This document shows, one piece after another, positions 5,923 to 13,032 of a stretch of DNA of 13,491 bases (the stretch's first letter is position 1; each line of letters starts with the position of its first letter). The notes under the pieces are model-generated. The model was not told the origin of the DNA. It searched no databases and saw nothing but the letters and a program-made list of their open reading frames with translations. Location of the stretch: contig NZ_JAIVFR010000064.1 of NCBI RefSeq assembly GCF_020829685.1, positions 1 to 13,491 of the forward strand, given 5' to 3'. Position numbers and translations under genes: made by a program. The stretch comes from Nostoc sp. CHAB 5715. Its GTDB lineage: Bacteria > Cyanobacteriota > Cyanobacteriia > Cyanobacteriales > Nostocaceae.

Positions 5923-6757
5923 AGTTCAACTCTTGCCTGAAATTATTGTAATGGCTACATTCCTAATGATATTCGTAAATTTAACTTCCTAAATCCGTTA
6001 AATCGCTTAATATTATCAGTTTAAATAAAACGCAAAAATCTTGTTGAAGAATAAATTTTGTCTAATTTTGTCTTATATTTATATAAGCAATACTCAAAAG
6101 TTTAATTAGTTTTAATAATAAAAATATAAACTTAGCAAGATGAGGAAAAAAAATAGTTTTTATAAAAAATAATTTTGGAATAGCAAATAACCGTTGATTT
6201 TAAAATGCTAATTATAAATTCAAAAAGCCAATTTTTTATTCTGACAACTCCAAAAAGACGCGAAATTGGACTGTGCAAAGCCCGACTACGTTAACGTACC
6301 ACTGCGCTAATGCGTGTCTACAGGGTTTTGATCACAAACCAACTAATCAAATTTAACAAGATAAACCACTATAGCAGTCCTAAATCATTTGTGAAATATT
6401 TTTATGTTGGCTGTCATTAGTCATTAGTCATTTGTCCTTTGTAATCACAAATCACAAAGGACAATTGACTAAGGACGACCATAACAAAAATTTTCACAAT
6501 CTCATTTAGGATTGCTATATCAGTAGTGTTGTCTACTTTAACAAGGGGATTTTGCCCCAAGTCTTGTTAATTGAGATGGTGCGCCCGCTATCGTCGGAAA
6601 CCAAGCCACCCTGCAAGAAGCGGCAGAAGCGCCTACAGACTTCTCTGTGTGTAGACTAAAAGCCTAGCTGCTTTACATTTACTTGATAAATACTTTTTTA
6701 AATCGGCACAAAAAAATAATTTTTCTTAAAATAGAGAAAGATTACCTAATTTTGGTT
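5923..6757. other. 835-bp gap without gene before uvrC
   Basis: No supported gene. 5923-6240 is extremely AT-rich. A perfect 12-bp palindrome, TACGTTAACGTA, lies at 6287-6298. 6370-6519 is a MITE-like element. A hairpin is formed by TTAACAAG (6538-6545) with CTTGTTAA (6563-6570), enclosing GGGG...CCCC. The rest up to the uvrC start looks like ordinary leader sequence; the GC-richer stretch 6577-6640 resembles a piece of dispersed repeat. Confidence 0.6.
6370..6519. mobile_element. 150-bp MITE-like element with ~40-bp imperfect terminal inverted repeats
   Basis: The left end TATAGCAGTCCTAAATCATT (from 6370) matches the reverse complement of the right end, TATAGCAATCCTAAATGAGA (ending 6519). 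Similarity continues through TTGTGAAA and TTTTTATG for about 40 bp. The core holds TCATTAGTC heptamers and an inner palindrome: AGTCATTTGTCCTTTGT pairs with ACAAAGGACAATTGACT. There is no coding capacity, so it would need a transposase in trans. A TA target duplication is possible, but the ends do not allow it to be separated from the TATA terminus. Confidence 0.78.
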
Positions 6758-8656
6758 GTGACAATATCAACTCAAATATTACCACTGGTTAAAGACCCAG
6801 AACGACTGGAAAATCGTCTAGCCGAAATTCCACCGGAACCGGGGGTTTATTTAATGCGGGACAGTAGCGATCGCATTATATATATAGGTAAATCACGTAA
6901 GTTGCGATCGCGTGTCCGTTCCTATTTCCGGGATGGCTACAACAAGAGTGAACGTATCGCCACGATGGTGAAGTTGGTGACCGAAATTGAATTCATTGTC
7001 ACTGATACCGAAGCCGAAGCGCTAGCACTAGAAGCGAATTTGATTAAGCAGCACCAGCCATACTTTAACGTGCTGCTCAAAGATGATAAAAAATATCCCT
7101 ATCTCTGCATCACTTGGTCAGAAGATTATCCGCGAATTTTTATTACTCGTAAACGTCAATTCGGCAAAGAAAAGGATAAATTTTACGGGCCTTATACTGA
7201 TGCTGGTTTGTTGCGAGAAATTTTACGCCTGTGCAAGCGCATCTTTCCACAGCGACAACGACCTCAACCACTTTTTAAAGACCGTCCTTGCTTGAATTAT
7301 AATTTAGGGCGTTGTCCGGGTGTGTGTCAACAAATGATTTCACCAGAAGAATATCGCAAAATTGTGCAAAAAATAGCGATGGTTTTCCAAGGGCGAACTC
7401 AGGAACTGATTGAGATTTTGACTCAACAGATGAACGCAGCAGCTGAAAACTTGAATTTTGAGTCAGCAGCGCGGATTCGTGACCAAATTTCTGGGTTAAA
7501 GTCGCTGACAGCCAATCAAAAAGTTTCCTTACCAGATGATACAGTTTCGCGGGATGCGATCGCACTGGCAGCCAACGAAGAATACGCCTGCATTCAACTA
7601 TTCCAGATTCGCGCTGGACAATTGGTAGGACGTTTAGCCTTTGTGGCGGATGCTCATGCAGAACCGGGAGCTATTTTACAACGAGCTTTAGAGGAACATT
7701 ACCAAACTGCTGACTCAGTGGAAATACCTTTAGAAATTTTGGTACAGCATGATTTACCAGATAGCGAGATATTGGCGGATGTCTTAACTCAACGCAAAGG
7801 GAAAAAAGTCACAATTTTGACTCCTTTACGGCAAACTAAGGCAGAATTAATTGAGATGGTAGAGCGAAATGCCCAGTATGAATTGCAAAGAATGCAAAAA
7901 TTAGGCGATGTCTTCGACGGGCTACGCCAACGCAACGACCAAGCAATGCAAGATTTAGCAGCCATTCTCGATTTACCAGATATACCCCACCGCATCGAAG
8001 GTTACGACATTTCCCATATTCAAGGGTCAAATGCAGTAGCTTCGCAAGTCGTGTTTATCGACGGTTTACCCGCCAAACAGCATTATCGCCACTACAAAAT
8101 TAAAAATCCGACGGTGACGGCGGGACATTCAGATGATTTTGCTAGTCTTGCTGAAGTTATTGGGCGACGGTTCCGTAAGTATGGCGACGATCCACAGTTG
8201 TCACGTTTGGGTAATCCAGATTGGCCTGATTTAATCATGATTGATGGTGGTAAAGGTCAATTGTCATCAGTTGTCGCCGTTTTGCAAGAGATGAATTTAT
8301 TAGAAGACTTGCGAGTTGTGAGTCTGGCGAAGCAGCGAGAAGAGATTTTTTTACCGGGAGAATCTAAACCTTTAACAACTGATTCAGAACAATCAGGGGT
8401 GCAGTTGTTGCGGCGGTTGCGGGATGAGGCGCACCGATTTGCAGTGACTTTTCATCGTCAGCAACGCAGTGATAAATTGAAGCGATCGCGTTTAGATGAA
8501 ATTCCTGGCTTAGGACATCATCGACAAAAGCAGTTACTAGGGCATTTTCGCTCAGTTGATTATATTCGGCAAGCTGCACCCACACAACTTGCTGAGGTTC
8601 CAGGAATCGGCCCGCGTTTGGCTCAAGAAATTTACGATTATTTTCATCCTTCTTGA
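6758..8656 (+). CDS. uvrC: UvrABC excision nuclease subunit C
   Basis: UvrC makes the two incisions flanking a lesion after UvrA/UvrB recognition. I chose GTG 6758, giving 632 residues starting [20 protein letters not shown]; the frame extends to a TTG at 6683, but those 25 residues are Lys/Ile-rich and family members start near here. Domains in order: GIY-YIG nuclease (GVY 29-31, YIG 42-44), the Cys cluster [13 protein letters not shown], the UVR motif [19 protein letters not shown] that binds UvrB, the RNase H-like nuclease with Asp417 (EGYDISH), Asp496 (MIDGGKGQL) and His559 ([12 protein letters not shown]), and two C-terminal helix-hairpin-helix motifs ([23 protein letters not shown]). 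All catalytic residues are present and the length is normal. It stands alone, with MITE-type repeats on both sides. Confidence 0.97.
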   Translation: MTISTQILPLVKDPERLENRLAEIPPEPGVYLMRDSSDRIIYIGKSRKLRSRVRSYFRDGYNKSERIATMVKLVTEIEFIVTDTEAEALALEANLIKQHQPYFNVLLKDDKKYPYLCITWSEDYPRIFITRKRQFGKEKDKFYGPYTDAGLLREILRLCKRIFPQRQRPQPLFKDRPCLNYNLGRCPGVCQQMISPEEYRKIVQKIAMVFQGRTQELIEILTQQMNAAAENLNFESAARIRDQISGLKSLTANQKVSLPDDTVSRDAIALAANEEYACIQLFQIRAGQLVGRLAFVADAHAEPGAILQRALEEHYQTADSVEIPLEILVQHDLPDSEILADVLTQRKGKKVTILTPLRQTKAELIEMVERNAQYELQRMQKLGDVFDGLRQRNDQAMQDLAAILDLPDIPHRIEGYDISHIQGSNAVASQVVFIDGLPAKQHYRHYKIKNPTVTAGHSDDFASLAEVIGRRFRKYGDDPQLSRLGNPDWPDLIMIDGGKGQLSSVVAVLQEMNLLEDLRVVSLAKQREEIFLPGESKPLTTDSEQSGVQLLRRLRDEAHRFAVTFHRQQRSDKLKRSRLDEIPGLGHHRQKQLLGHFRSVDYIRQAAPTQLAEVPGIGPRLAQEIYDYFHPS

Positions 8657-8741
8657 TATGGGTGAAAAGCATGTAAAAGGGACTGGGGATTGGGGATTGG
8701 GTTATCAAACGAAAAATTATGGGTTGACACAAGTATTTGAA

Positions 8742-8847
8742 TAAGAATTCAGGAGTGAGAATTCAGGAGTCAGAATAGTTAAAGAGTCTTGATCGTACTG
8801 GATTCGTTTTAAATTCTGACTTCTGACTTGTGAGTGCTGAATTCTTA
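8742..8847. repeat. Inverted repeat of 35-bp arms downstream of uvrC
   Basis: The left arm 8742-8776 (begins TAAGAATTCAGGAGTGAG, ends GAGTCAGAAT) pairs with the right arm 8813-8847 at 29 of 35 positions. The arms contain repeats of GAATTCAGGAGT, a heterogeneous heptamer-like motif similar to that near 840 and 1040. It could act as a transcript-end hairpin for uvrC. Confidence 0.65.
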
Positions 8848-8888
8848 CGTATTTGAAGTTTTCAATTCCAAGGTAGCAGTATTACTCG

Positions 8889-9058
8889 TAGGGCTATTTC
8901 ATTCTCATCTAGCCCGCCTCAGAATGAATTCTGAGGCTAATAGCAAAAGTCCACGCTTAGTGGACTAAGAAAGGCTTTTAGTCCACTAAGCGTGGACTTG
9001 GACTATAAGAGAGGAACTTCAGTTCTGGGCGGTTTATGTCTAGAACGAAATAGCCCTG
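8889..9058. mobile_element. 170-bp MITE with 17-bp terminal inverted repeats and 10-bp target-site duplication
   Basis: The ends TAGGGCTATTTCATTCT (8889-8905) and AGAACGAAATAGCCCTG (9042-9058) are inverted repeats matching at 15 of 17 bases. GTATTACTCG occurs immediately outside both ends (8879-8888 and 9059-9068), a textbook target duplication. Inside are two further hairpins: GCCTCAGAAT/ATTCTGAGGC (8916-8937) and a perfect 22-bp stem (8947-8968 with 8978-8999) around a 9-base loop. There is no reading frame of note. It is a non-autonomous element mobilised by an unknown transposase. Confidence 0.9.
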
Positions 9059-9072
9059 GTATTACTCGGCAT

Positions 9073-9459
9073 CTATACTGTAGTATCGATCTCAAAAGTT
9101 ATCGAATTCTTCTGTGCTTCCTTAAAAAGCCAAAACATTAGATAGATGCCAAAATATTGCTGTTTTTCTTTTTCGTCAAAAGTCACAAATTTTTCAGCCT
9201 GTTGATATCGCTCTAACGCTTGCCGAAAGTTCTTTTTTGTAACTTTCTCTCCTAATGCTTGAGATAGCAATTGCCATAACGTAGACCCTACATCCTTCTT
9301 TATATAATCGAGGCAGTAGCCGCGATCGTTGGCAAACTGTTCGTATGTTTGATTTTCAGAAGATGCTTTTAACAAATCACTTTGTAAATCAGTCAAATGT
9401 CTGCCAGATGATTTCGATACCACTTTATCGGCAATAGTTAATAACTCTTGGATGTTCAT
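9073..9459 (-). CDS. Stand-alone N-terminal effector-associated (vMAP-N / HTH-like) domain protein
   Basis: The 128-residue protein contains HLTDLQSDLLKASSENQTYE, YIKKDVGSTLWQLLSQALGE and KVTKKNFRQALERYQ. These are the signature of the small helical domain normally found at the N-terminus of large cyanobacterial NB-ARC, WD40, caspase-like or pentapeptide-repeat signalling proteins; it is thought to mediate homotypic assembly (family knowledge). Here the domain covers residues ~1-90 and is followed by only ~38 residues (FVTFDEKEKQQYFGIYLMFW and a short tail), with no ATPase or repeat domain. The first ATG is fixed by an in-frame TGA two codons upstream. The stop codon lies 4 bases outside the target duplication of the adjacent MITE, so the element did not cut this frame. 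It may be an adaptor, or a remnant of a larger gene. Confidence 0.78.
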   Translation of the reverse strand: MNIQELLTIADKVVSKSSGRHLTDLQSDLLKASSENQTYEQFANDRGYCLDYIKKDVGSTLWQLLSQALGEKVTKKNFRQALERYQQAEKFVTFDEKEKQQYFGIYLMFWLFKEAQKNSITFEIDTTV

Positions 9460-10413
9460 AGGTCAAACTAATCTGATGAATTTTATGTAGATGCTTAATT
9501 ATCGTAAATTAAAGGGTTTAAGACCCTTTCTCCCAAAGGGAGCCACTGCGTTGCGGGGGTTCTCACGGCAGTTCCTTCTCCTGTCAAAGACGCTGTGCGA
9601 ACAAGTCGAGCATTGCCCGCCCAACGGACTGCCTCGTTGTTGTAGCAAGTAACGTGAGAGGCTACGACAAGGCGCACTAGAATTTTGAATTGTTAATAGT
9701 TGATATAGCAATCTGATTTGATTTATCAACTTACTTGTGAAGACAGGGAATACGAGAGAAGAGAGGTAGAGGAGTAGGACGTTTTTTCAAAAGCCAAATA
9801 GTAGTCATCTAAAATTTATGAACTTGAGATGATTTGAAAGATTTTTGATCTAAGTATTTGTAATGATACAAGGTATGAACTAACTTATAAGCAAGTTTAT
9901 TTGATCTTTAAAAAAATTGCTTTTATTGAATAACTTTTCAAAGAGTTTATTTAAGCTTCATTTTCTCTTCAAAATTTTATTATCATTGCTTTAATATTTC
10001 TACTTGTTTTCTTTTTATTTAAAACTAACTTTATCTTTAATTTATGAATATTAATATTTGCCAAATTCCCACTTAACCCCACAAAAACCCCCTCGCGTTT
10101 TTTCTTGATCGTTGAGAATATTAATTCGTGATGAATAACGAACAGCAAAAGTTCATAAACTTCAACACTTTAAAAAGTAAATCAAGTGGCGGATACTACT
10201 TGTTTTCATGAGGTAAAGCACTCAATTAGTAAACCAAGTAGGCGCGTAAAAATTTGTCGTTGGGATAAGGCAGGAAGCAAGAGGTAGGAGGTAGGAGGCA
10301 AGAAGAAAGACAATTTTTATTTAATTTATCTTTCTTAGTTTAGTTTTATTCTGCCAAGTTACTTAATCCATGACTCTTAACACCCTTCCTTTGCAATATC
10401 TAAAAAACTTCAA
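9460..10413. other. 954-bp gap without gene before the secreted-protein cluster
   Basis: No supported gene. 9511-9680 is a GC-richer dispersed-repeat segment in the leader of the minus-strand gene. 9690-10080 is very AT-rich. At 10176-10187 and 10228-10239 the near-identical AGTAAATCAAGT and AGTAAACCAAGT lie 52 bp apart, a possible regulatory pair. GAGGTAG heptamers lie at 10281-10301. The promoter of the gene at 10414 must lie at the right end, but I could not identify it with confidence. Confidence 0.55.
9511..9680. repeat. Dispersed-repeat segment with tandem hairpins
   Basis: Two adjacent perfect hairpins, AAAGGGT/ACCCTTT (9511-9529) and CTCCC/GGGAG (9530-9542), head a GC-rich segment. 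Read on the minus strand, it contains GCCTTGTCGTAGCC and AACGCAGTGGCTCCC pieces similar to repeats of Nostoc-type genomes. Apparent minus-strand reading frames here are repeat translations, Ser/Arg/Thr-rich and overlapping one another. Confidence 0.55.
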
Positions 10414-11031
10414 ATGTTTAAAAAAGCTCTACGACTATTTACTAACCATTCCTTATTATGTCTACTGGGAGTAGTTAGCATAAATCTCGAATCCCAAGCA
10501 CAGTCTGTCACTAACTCTGTCAATTCTCAATCTCAGCCTAATCAAGAGCAGACTCTTGATAATCAACAACGGAACTCTGCTGCAATTAATCAAACAGGAG
10601 TTTACAACCTTGGTGAATCGGCTACTTATAAGATTCAAGGAGTAGCTGGAATAAATGTTGTGTGTCCGCGGCCATCTTTAATATTAGGGACTTCTTTGAG
10701 TTCCTATGACGGGATTAGTTTATCTAACAATGCCTCTTATGCTATGAATGCTTCTATAGTTTTCCCTTTGGGTGGAAGCTTAGAGAGTACTTGCAAACAA
10801 ATGGCTGAAACTATTTCTCGTAAGACTCAATATGATGTAGAGATTATCAATGCTCGTGCCTGTGCTGAATTAATCAGTGCTGGTATCCAACTAAACCCCG
10901 ACAGCTTTCCTACTATTTCTGCTGTCTGTAAAGGGGTTGCTATAAACAGAACTAATACAAATGAACCTAACAAACTTCCGAGGTTCCAGTCTCAAGAATT
11001 ACCTAAAAATGAGGCTGAAAAAGACAACTAA
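10414..11031 (+). CDS. Secreted four-cysteine protein of unknown function
   Basis: The 205-residue product has an N-terminal signal peptide: KK/R positive region, hydrophobic HSLLCLLGVVSI, likely cleavage SQA|QS after residue 29. A Gln/Asn/Ser-rich stretch (residues 30-60) then leads into AINQTGVYNLGESATYKIQG and a globular part with cysteines 84, 127, 150 and 172, enough for two disulfides, and the motifs VVCPRPSL and VFPLGGSLESTC. The last ~30 residues are polar. I do not recognise a named family. It is the first of four same-strand genes; the next starts 20 bp after its stop codon, so cotranscription with the 11052 gene is likely. No clear ribosome-binding site precedes the ATG. Base composition is more AT-rich than uvrC and HIP1 sites are lacking. 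Confidence 0.78.
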   Translation: MFKKALRLFTNHSLLCLLGVVSINLESQAQSVTNSVNSQSQPNQEQTLDNQQRNSAAINQTGVYNLGESATYKIQGVAGINVVCPRPSLILGTSLSSYDGISLSNNASYAMNASIVFPLGGSLESTCKQMAETISRKTQYDVEIINARACAELISAGIQLNPDSFPTISAVCKGVAINRTNTNEPNKLPRFQSQELPKNEAEKDN

Positions 11032-11051
11032 TTCACAACGAGGATAAACTC

Positions 11052-11432
11052 ATGAAAAAAGTTCTTGGTTTGGCTATTCTTGCTACCTTCTTAGCTACCC
11101 CTGCTTTTGCTGGTGAAACATTTGTGCGTAACGAAGATTCATGGAGTGACAGCGTAACAAAGACCGATTTAACACTTGATTCTAAGACTTTTTCCCAACG
11201 TAACGAAAAATACAGTTCTTGGGCTGAAAAGGATTACGTCGATGGTGCTATTGATATCAGCACACCTGCTAGTGGTACAGAAATTTCCTTTGATAAATTT
11301 ATCAATAATACAGCAGGTAGTGAGCTATATGGTAAATATAGTGAAACTAATTGGACTAAGCTTGGTGGTACTATTAACACTACAACTAACGCATATACTA
11401 ATGGTCACGAAACCAGCGCAGGTGTTCGTTAG
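11052..11432 (+). CDS. Small secreted protein, paralogue 1 of a tandem pair
   Basis: The 126-residue product has a clear signal peptide, MKKVLGLAILATFLATPAFA, cleaved before GETFV (residue 21). The mature part of 106 residues is Thr/Ser/Asn-rich with alternating polar and hydrophobic residues, no cysteine, and ends GTINTTTNAYTN...SAGVR. This suggests an all-beta extracellular or periplasmic protein. The next gene encodes a same-length paralogue with identical framework positions (GETFV, TKT.L, DG, AG.EL.G, GTINT.TN.YT, SAG.R). AGGA at 11041-11044 is a well-placed ribosome-binding site. The gene starts 20 bp after the four-cysteine gene and is followed by its own hairpin terminator. I do not recognise the family; the function is unknown. 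Confidence 0.8.
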   Translation: MKKVLGLAILATFLATPAFAGETFVRNEDSWSDSVTKTDLTLDSKTFSQRNEKYSSWAEKDYVDGAIDISTPASGTEISFDKFINNTAGSELYGKYSETNWTKLGGTINTTTNAYTNGHETSAGVR

Positions 11433-11466
11433 TTCTTAATAGTGCTTGATGCAATTTGAAAAGATT

Positions 11467-11500
11467 CTAGGGTGTTTAATCCACCCTAGTACTTCTTTTA
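11467..11500 (+). terminator. Intrinsic terminator after secreted paralogue 1
   Basis: CTAGGGTG (11467-11474) and CACCCTAG (11482-11489) form a perfect 8-bp stem with a 7-base loop, followed by the T-rich TACTTCTTTTA. It should end or attenuate the transcript before paralogue 2. Confidence 0.75.
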
Positions 11501-11561
11501 GTTCCTTTGGGAAGATTAGTTTCTCTGACAAAGGCAACTAATTTATAATGAAAACAAAGTA

Positions 11562-11942
11562 ATGAAAAAAGTTCTCGGTTTAGCTATTCTTGCTAGTTTG
11601 TTTGCTAGCCCTGCTAAAGCAGGTGAAACTTTTGTTTTGAACCAGTGGACAATTCAGCAAAGCAGAACAAAGACTAATTTAAATATCGATAATGTAACCA
11701 ATTCAACTCGCACTCAAGATTACAACTCTTCGTCTAATAATATTTTCATTGATGGCAAGGTTGAAACCGAGTACAACAATGGTAAAGTCGGAAAAGTTTT
11801 TAAAGATTTTACTGTTCAGAATGCTGGTGCTGAACTAAATGGTAGTTTTCATGAAGAGACTACAACTAGAGTCTGGGGTACGATCAATACTATTACGAAT
11901 TCATACACTAGCACCCACGAAAGCAGCGCAGGGATTCGTTAG
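11562..11942 (+). CDS. Small secreted protein, paralogue 2 of a tandem pair
   Basis: This 126-residue sister of the preceding gene has signal peptide MKKVLGLAILASLFASPAKA cleaved before GETFV. The mature part has the same framework but is diverged elsewhere (about half the positions differ), ending GTINTITNSYTSTHESSAGIR with one residue variation per motif. There are no cysteines and many Asn/Thr/Ser. The duplication unit includes upstream sequence: CAACTAATT occurs just before both starts, as the stop region of the four-cysteine gene in one case and as intergenic sequence in the other. No Shine-Dalgarno sequence is obvious before this ATG, unlike paralogue 1, so expression levels may differ. 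Unequal divergence of the mature part under a constant signal peptide suggests either relaxed or diversifying selection. The function is unknown. Confidence 0.8.
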   Translation: MKKVLGLAILASLFASPAKAGETFVLNQWTIQQSRTKTNLNIDNVTNSTRTQDYNSSSNNIFIDGKVETEYNNGKVGKVFKDFTVQNAGAELNGSFHEETTTRVWGTINTITNSYTSTHESSAGIR

Positions 11943-11947
11943 TTATT

Positions 11948-12003
11948 ACCCTACCTTGATATTATTGGAGAAAATTGTAGGGTGGTTATTCCACTCTTTT
12001 TTT
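11948..12003 (+). terminator. Intrinsic terminator with a competing upstream hairpin (possible attenuator)
   Basis: AGGGTGG (11979-11985) pairs with CCACTCT (11991-11997) around a TTATT loop, followed by a run of T to 12003: a strong intrinsic terminator (one G-U pair). The same AGGGT bases can pair instead with ACCCTAC (11948-11954) to make a perfect 7-bp GTAGGGT stem, which would exclude the terminator. The ATG of the next gene follows the T-run directly. Confidence 0.65.
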
Positions 12004-12450
12004 ATGAAATATTCAATATTCTTAGCTGTTGCTTTATTGGTATGGATTGCGTTTATCTATTCTCCTAGAGTTTTTTCTATTACTCAGATGCCTACCTTCT
12101 TTATCAATATGTGCAAAGTATTTAATCAAAATACTAATGAGACTATACAGATTAAACAGATAAATTTGTCATCTAAAATCAGGGAAAATTTATATAACTC
12201 TATATCTACAGGCATGTCTTATGATGAAGTTCGTTCTATTCTTGGCTGGGATGGTATCTTGATTTATGAAAACAATATCGATTCCGCTGATGGACAAATA
12301 CATGAAAAGATTTACCAGTGGAACAATCAAGATGTTTATTTGACTGATTACGAATCTCAAAGAGAAGATATCAATCCATACTGGAGTGTCACACTTAGAT
12401 TTCAAAACGATATCCTCATCAATAAAGCATCCTTTAACTTACAAAATTAG
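12004..12450 (+). CDS. Membrane-anchored protein with BamE/SmpA-OmlA-like motif
   Basis: From ATG 12004 the product is 148 residues: a signal-anchor MKYSIFLAVALLVWIAFIYS, then a polar linker, then ISTGMSYDEVRSILGWDG (residues ~67-84), KIYQWNN and SVTLRFQNDILINKASFNL. The order 'GM-x-x-x-E/D-V-x-x-ILG', aromatic strand, then 'F-x-N-x-x-L/I-x-x-K' is that of SmpA/OmlA (BamE) and BLIP-like folds, small two-layer domains on envelope proteins. Cysteine 37 is not in a lipobox. The frame stays open upstream to 11839 through the previous gene's 3' end, but that part is out-of-frame shadow, so I start at 12004. There is no ribosome-binding site; the start sits right after a terminator T-run, so translation may be leaderless or the start may be misjudged. 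It closes the four-gene exported cluster. Confidence 0.72.
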   Translation: MKYSIFLAVALLVWIAFIYSPRVFSITQMPTFFINMCKVFNQNTNETIQIKQINLSSKIRENLYNSISTGMSYDEVRSILGWDGILIYENNIDSADGQIHEKIYQWNNQDVYLTDYESQREDINPYWSVTLRFQNDILINKASFNLQN

Positions 12451-12631
12451 AGGGGTGATCGCTAATCCAACTGTATAAACACTTAGCGATCGCTGATTGA
12501 TAGTACTCAACAACGGTTCACCATACTTATAAACACCCTCTAACTCGTTGCTAAAAATCTTCTTGCACAGTCAAAACCCGATCGACAATTTTATCATACC
12601 TAGCAATCCTGGAAGAACCTCTTAATCTCAT
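12439..12631 (-). pseudogene. Possible remnant of a minus-strand gene with one frameshift
   Basis: On the minus strand, ATG at 12631 opens MRLRGSSRIARYDKIVDRVL ending QEDF-stop at 12551. Shifting frame there continues as SNELEGVYKYGEPLLSTINQ to a TAA at 12439. Both pieces have balanced, protein-like composition and join at a run of T, consistent with a single-base change. I do not recognise the family, and the evidence is thin. Confidence 0.22.
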
Positions 12632-13032
12632 AAACCTTATCAGCAAATATTAACTAAATCTTAAGATAGATATTTTGTGACTAAATATACAGTATTTTTC
12701 TGTGTTTAATTTTTGAATACAAGAACAGCTTTTTTTCTATTTGTCTAAAATGACTATAAATAAGTCTCTCTCAAGGCATTCGCCATAGGGATCAGTAAAT
12801 CTCTAAGCAGTATTTAATTAAAAAACAATTTATGTATCTAAAGTAGGAGGGTAAAATCACTGAAATTTGAGGATAATATACAAAGATATCGTAAATATTT
12901 CAAATCTGAAATTTTGTTTAAAATAATCAGCCAATATTAAGACAGTTTGTTAAGTTGGGTAAAATCAAAATTTTTGCTAGTTTCACTGGCAGTTTTCTCA
13001 AATAAAAAATAGTTACAATCAGGGATTTTAAA
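12451..13032. other. 582-bp AT-rich gap without a confident gene
   Basis: It contains an inverted repeat GATCGCTAA/TTAGCGATC (12457-12465 with 12483-12491) that includes the only HIP1 site of this part, and a possible degraded minus-strand frame at 12439-12631. The rest is AT-rich leader sequence for the zinc-ribbon gene, in which no clear promoter was singled out. Confidence 0.5.

Larger units (their letters stand above)
8657..9072. other. 416-bp gap made of inverted-repeat elements between uvrC and the minus-strand gene
   Basis: No gene was found here. The gap contains a pair of GGGGATT heptamers (near 8683), the 8742-8847 inverted repeat and the 8889-9058 MITE. No clear intrinsic terminator for uvrC was recognised apart from these hairpins. 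Confidence 0.6.

Noticed and set aside
5765..5992. Plus-strand 75-residue frame
   Set aside because: Cys-rich shadow of the more protein-like 59-residue minus-strand gene.
6683..6757. TTG start for UvrC adding 25 residues
   Set aside because: Lys/Ile-rich and unlike the family N-terminus; GTG at 6758 fits better.
8364..8732. Minus-strand 122-residue frame over the 3' end of uvrC
   Set aside because: Antisense to conserved nuclease and helix-hairpin-helix sequence; no recognisable domain.
8889..9072. MITE insertion truncating the minus-strand signalling-domain gene
   Set aside because: The stop codon lies outside the target duplication, so the insertion did not create it.
9495..9729. Two overlapping minus-strand frames
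   Set aside because: Translations of a dispersed repeat; implausible composition.
10131..10211. 26-residue frame starting MNNEQQKFINF
   Set aside because: Short, no ribosome-binding site and overlaps the direct-repeat motif; insufficient support.
10414..11031. Curli (CsgA-like) amyloid subunit
   Set aside because: Gln/Asn-rich stretch and a single AINQTG motif, but no repeated S-x5-QxGxxNxA pattern.
11839..12003. Longer N-terminus for the BamE-like protein
   Set aside because: It is an out-of-frame reading of the previous gene's 3' end, passing through a terminator; signal-anchor starts at 12004.
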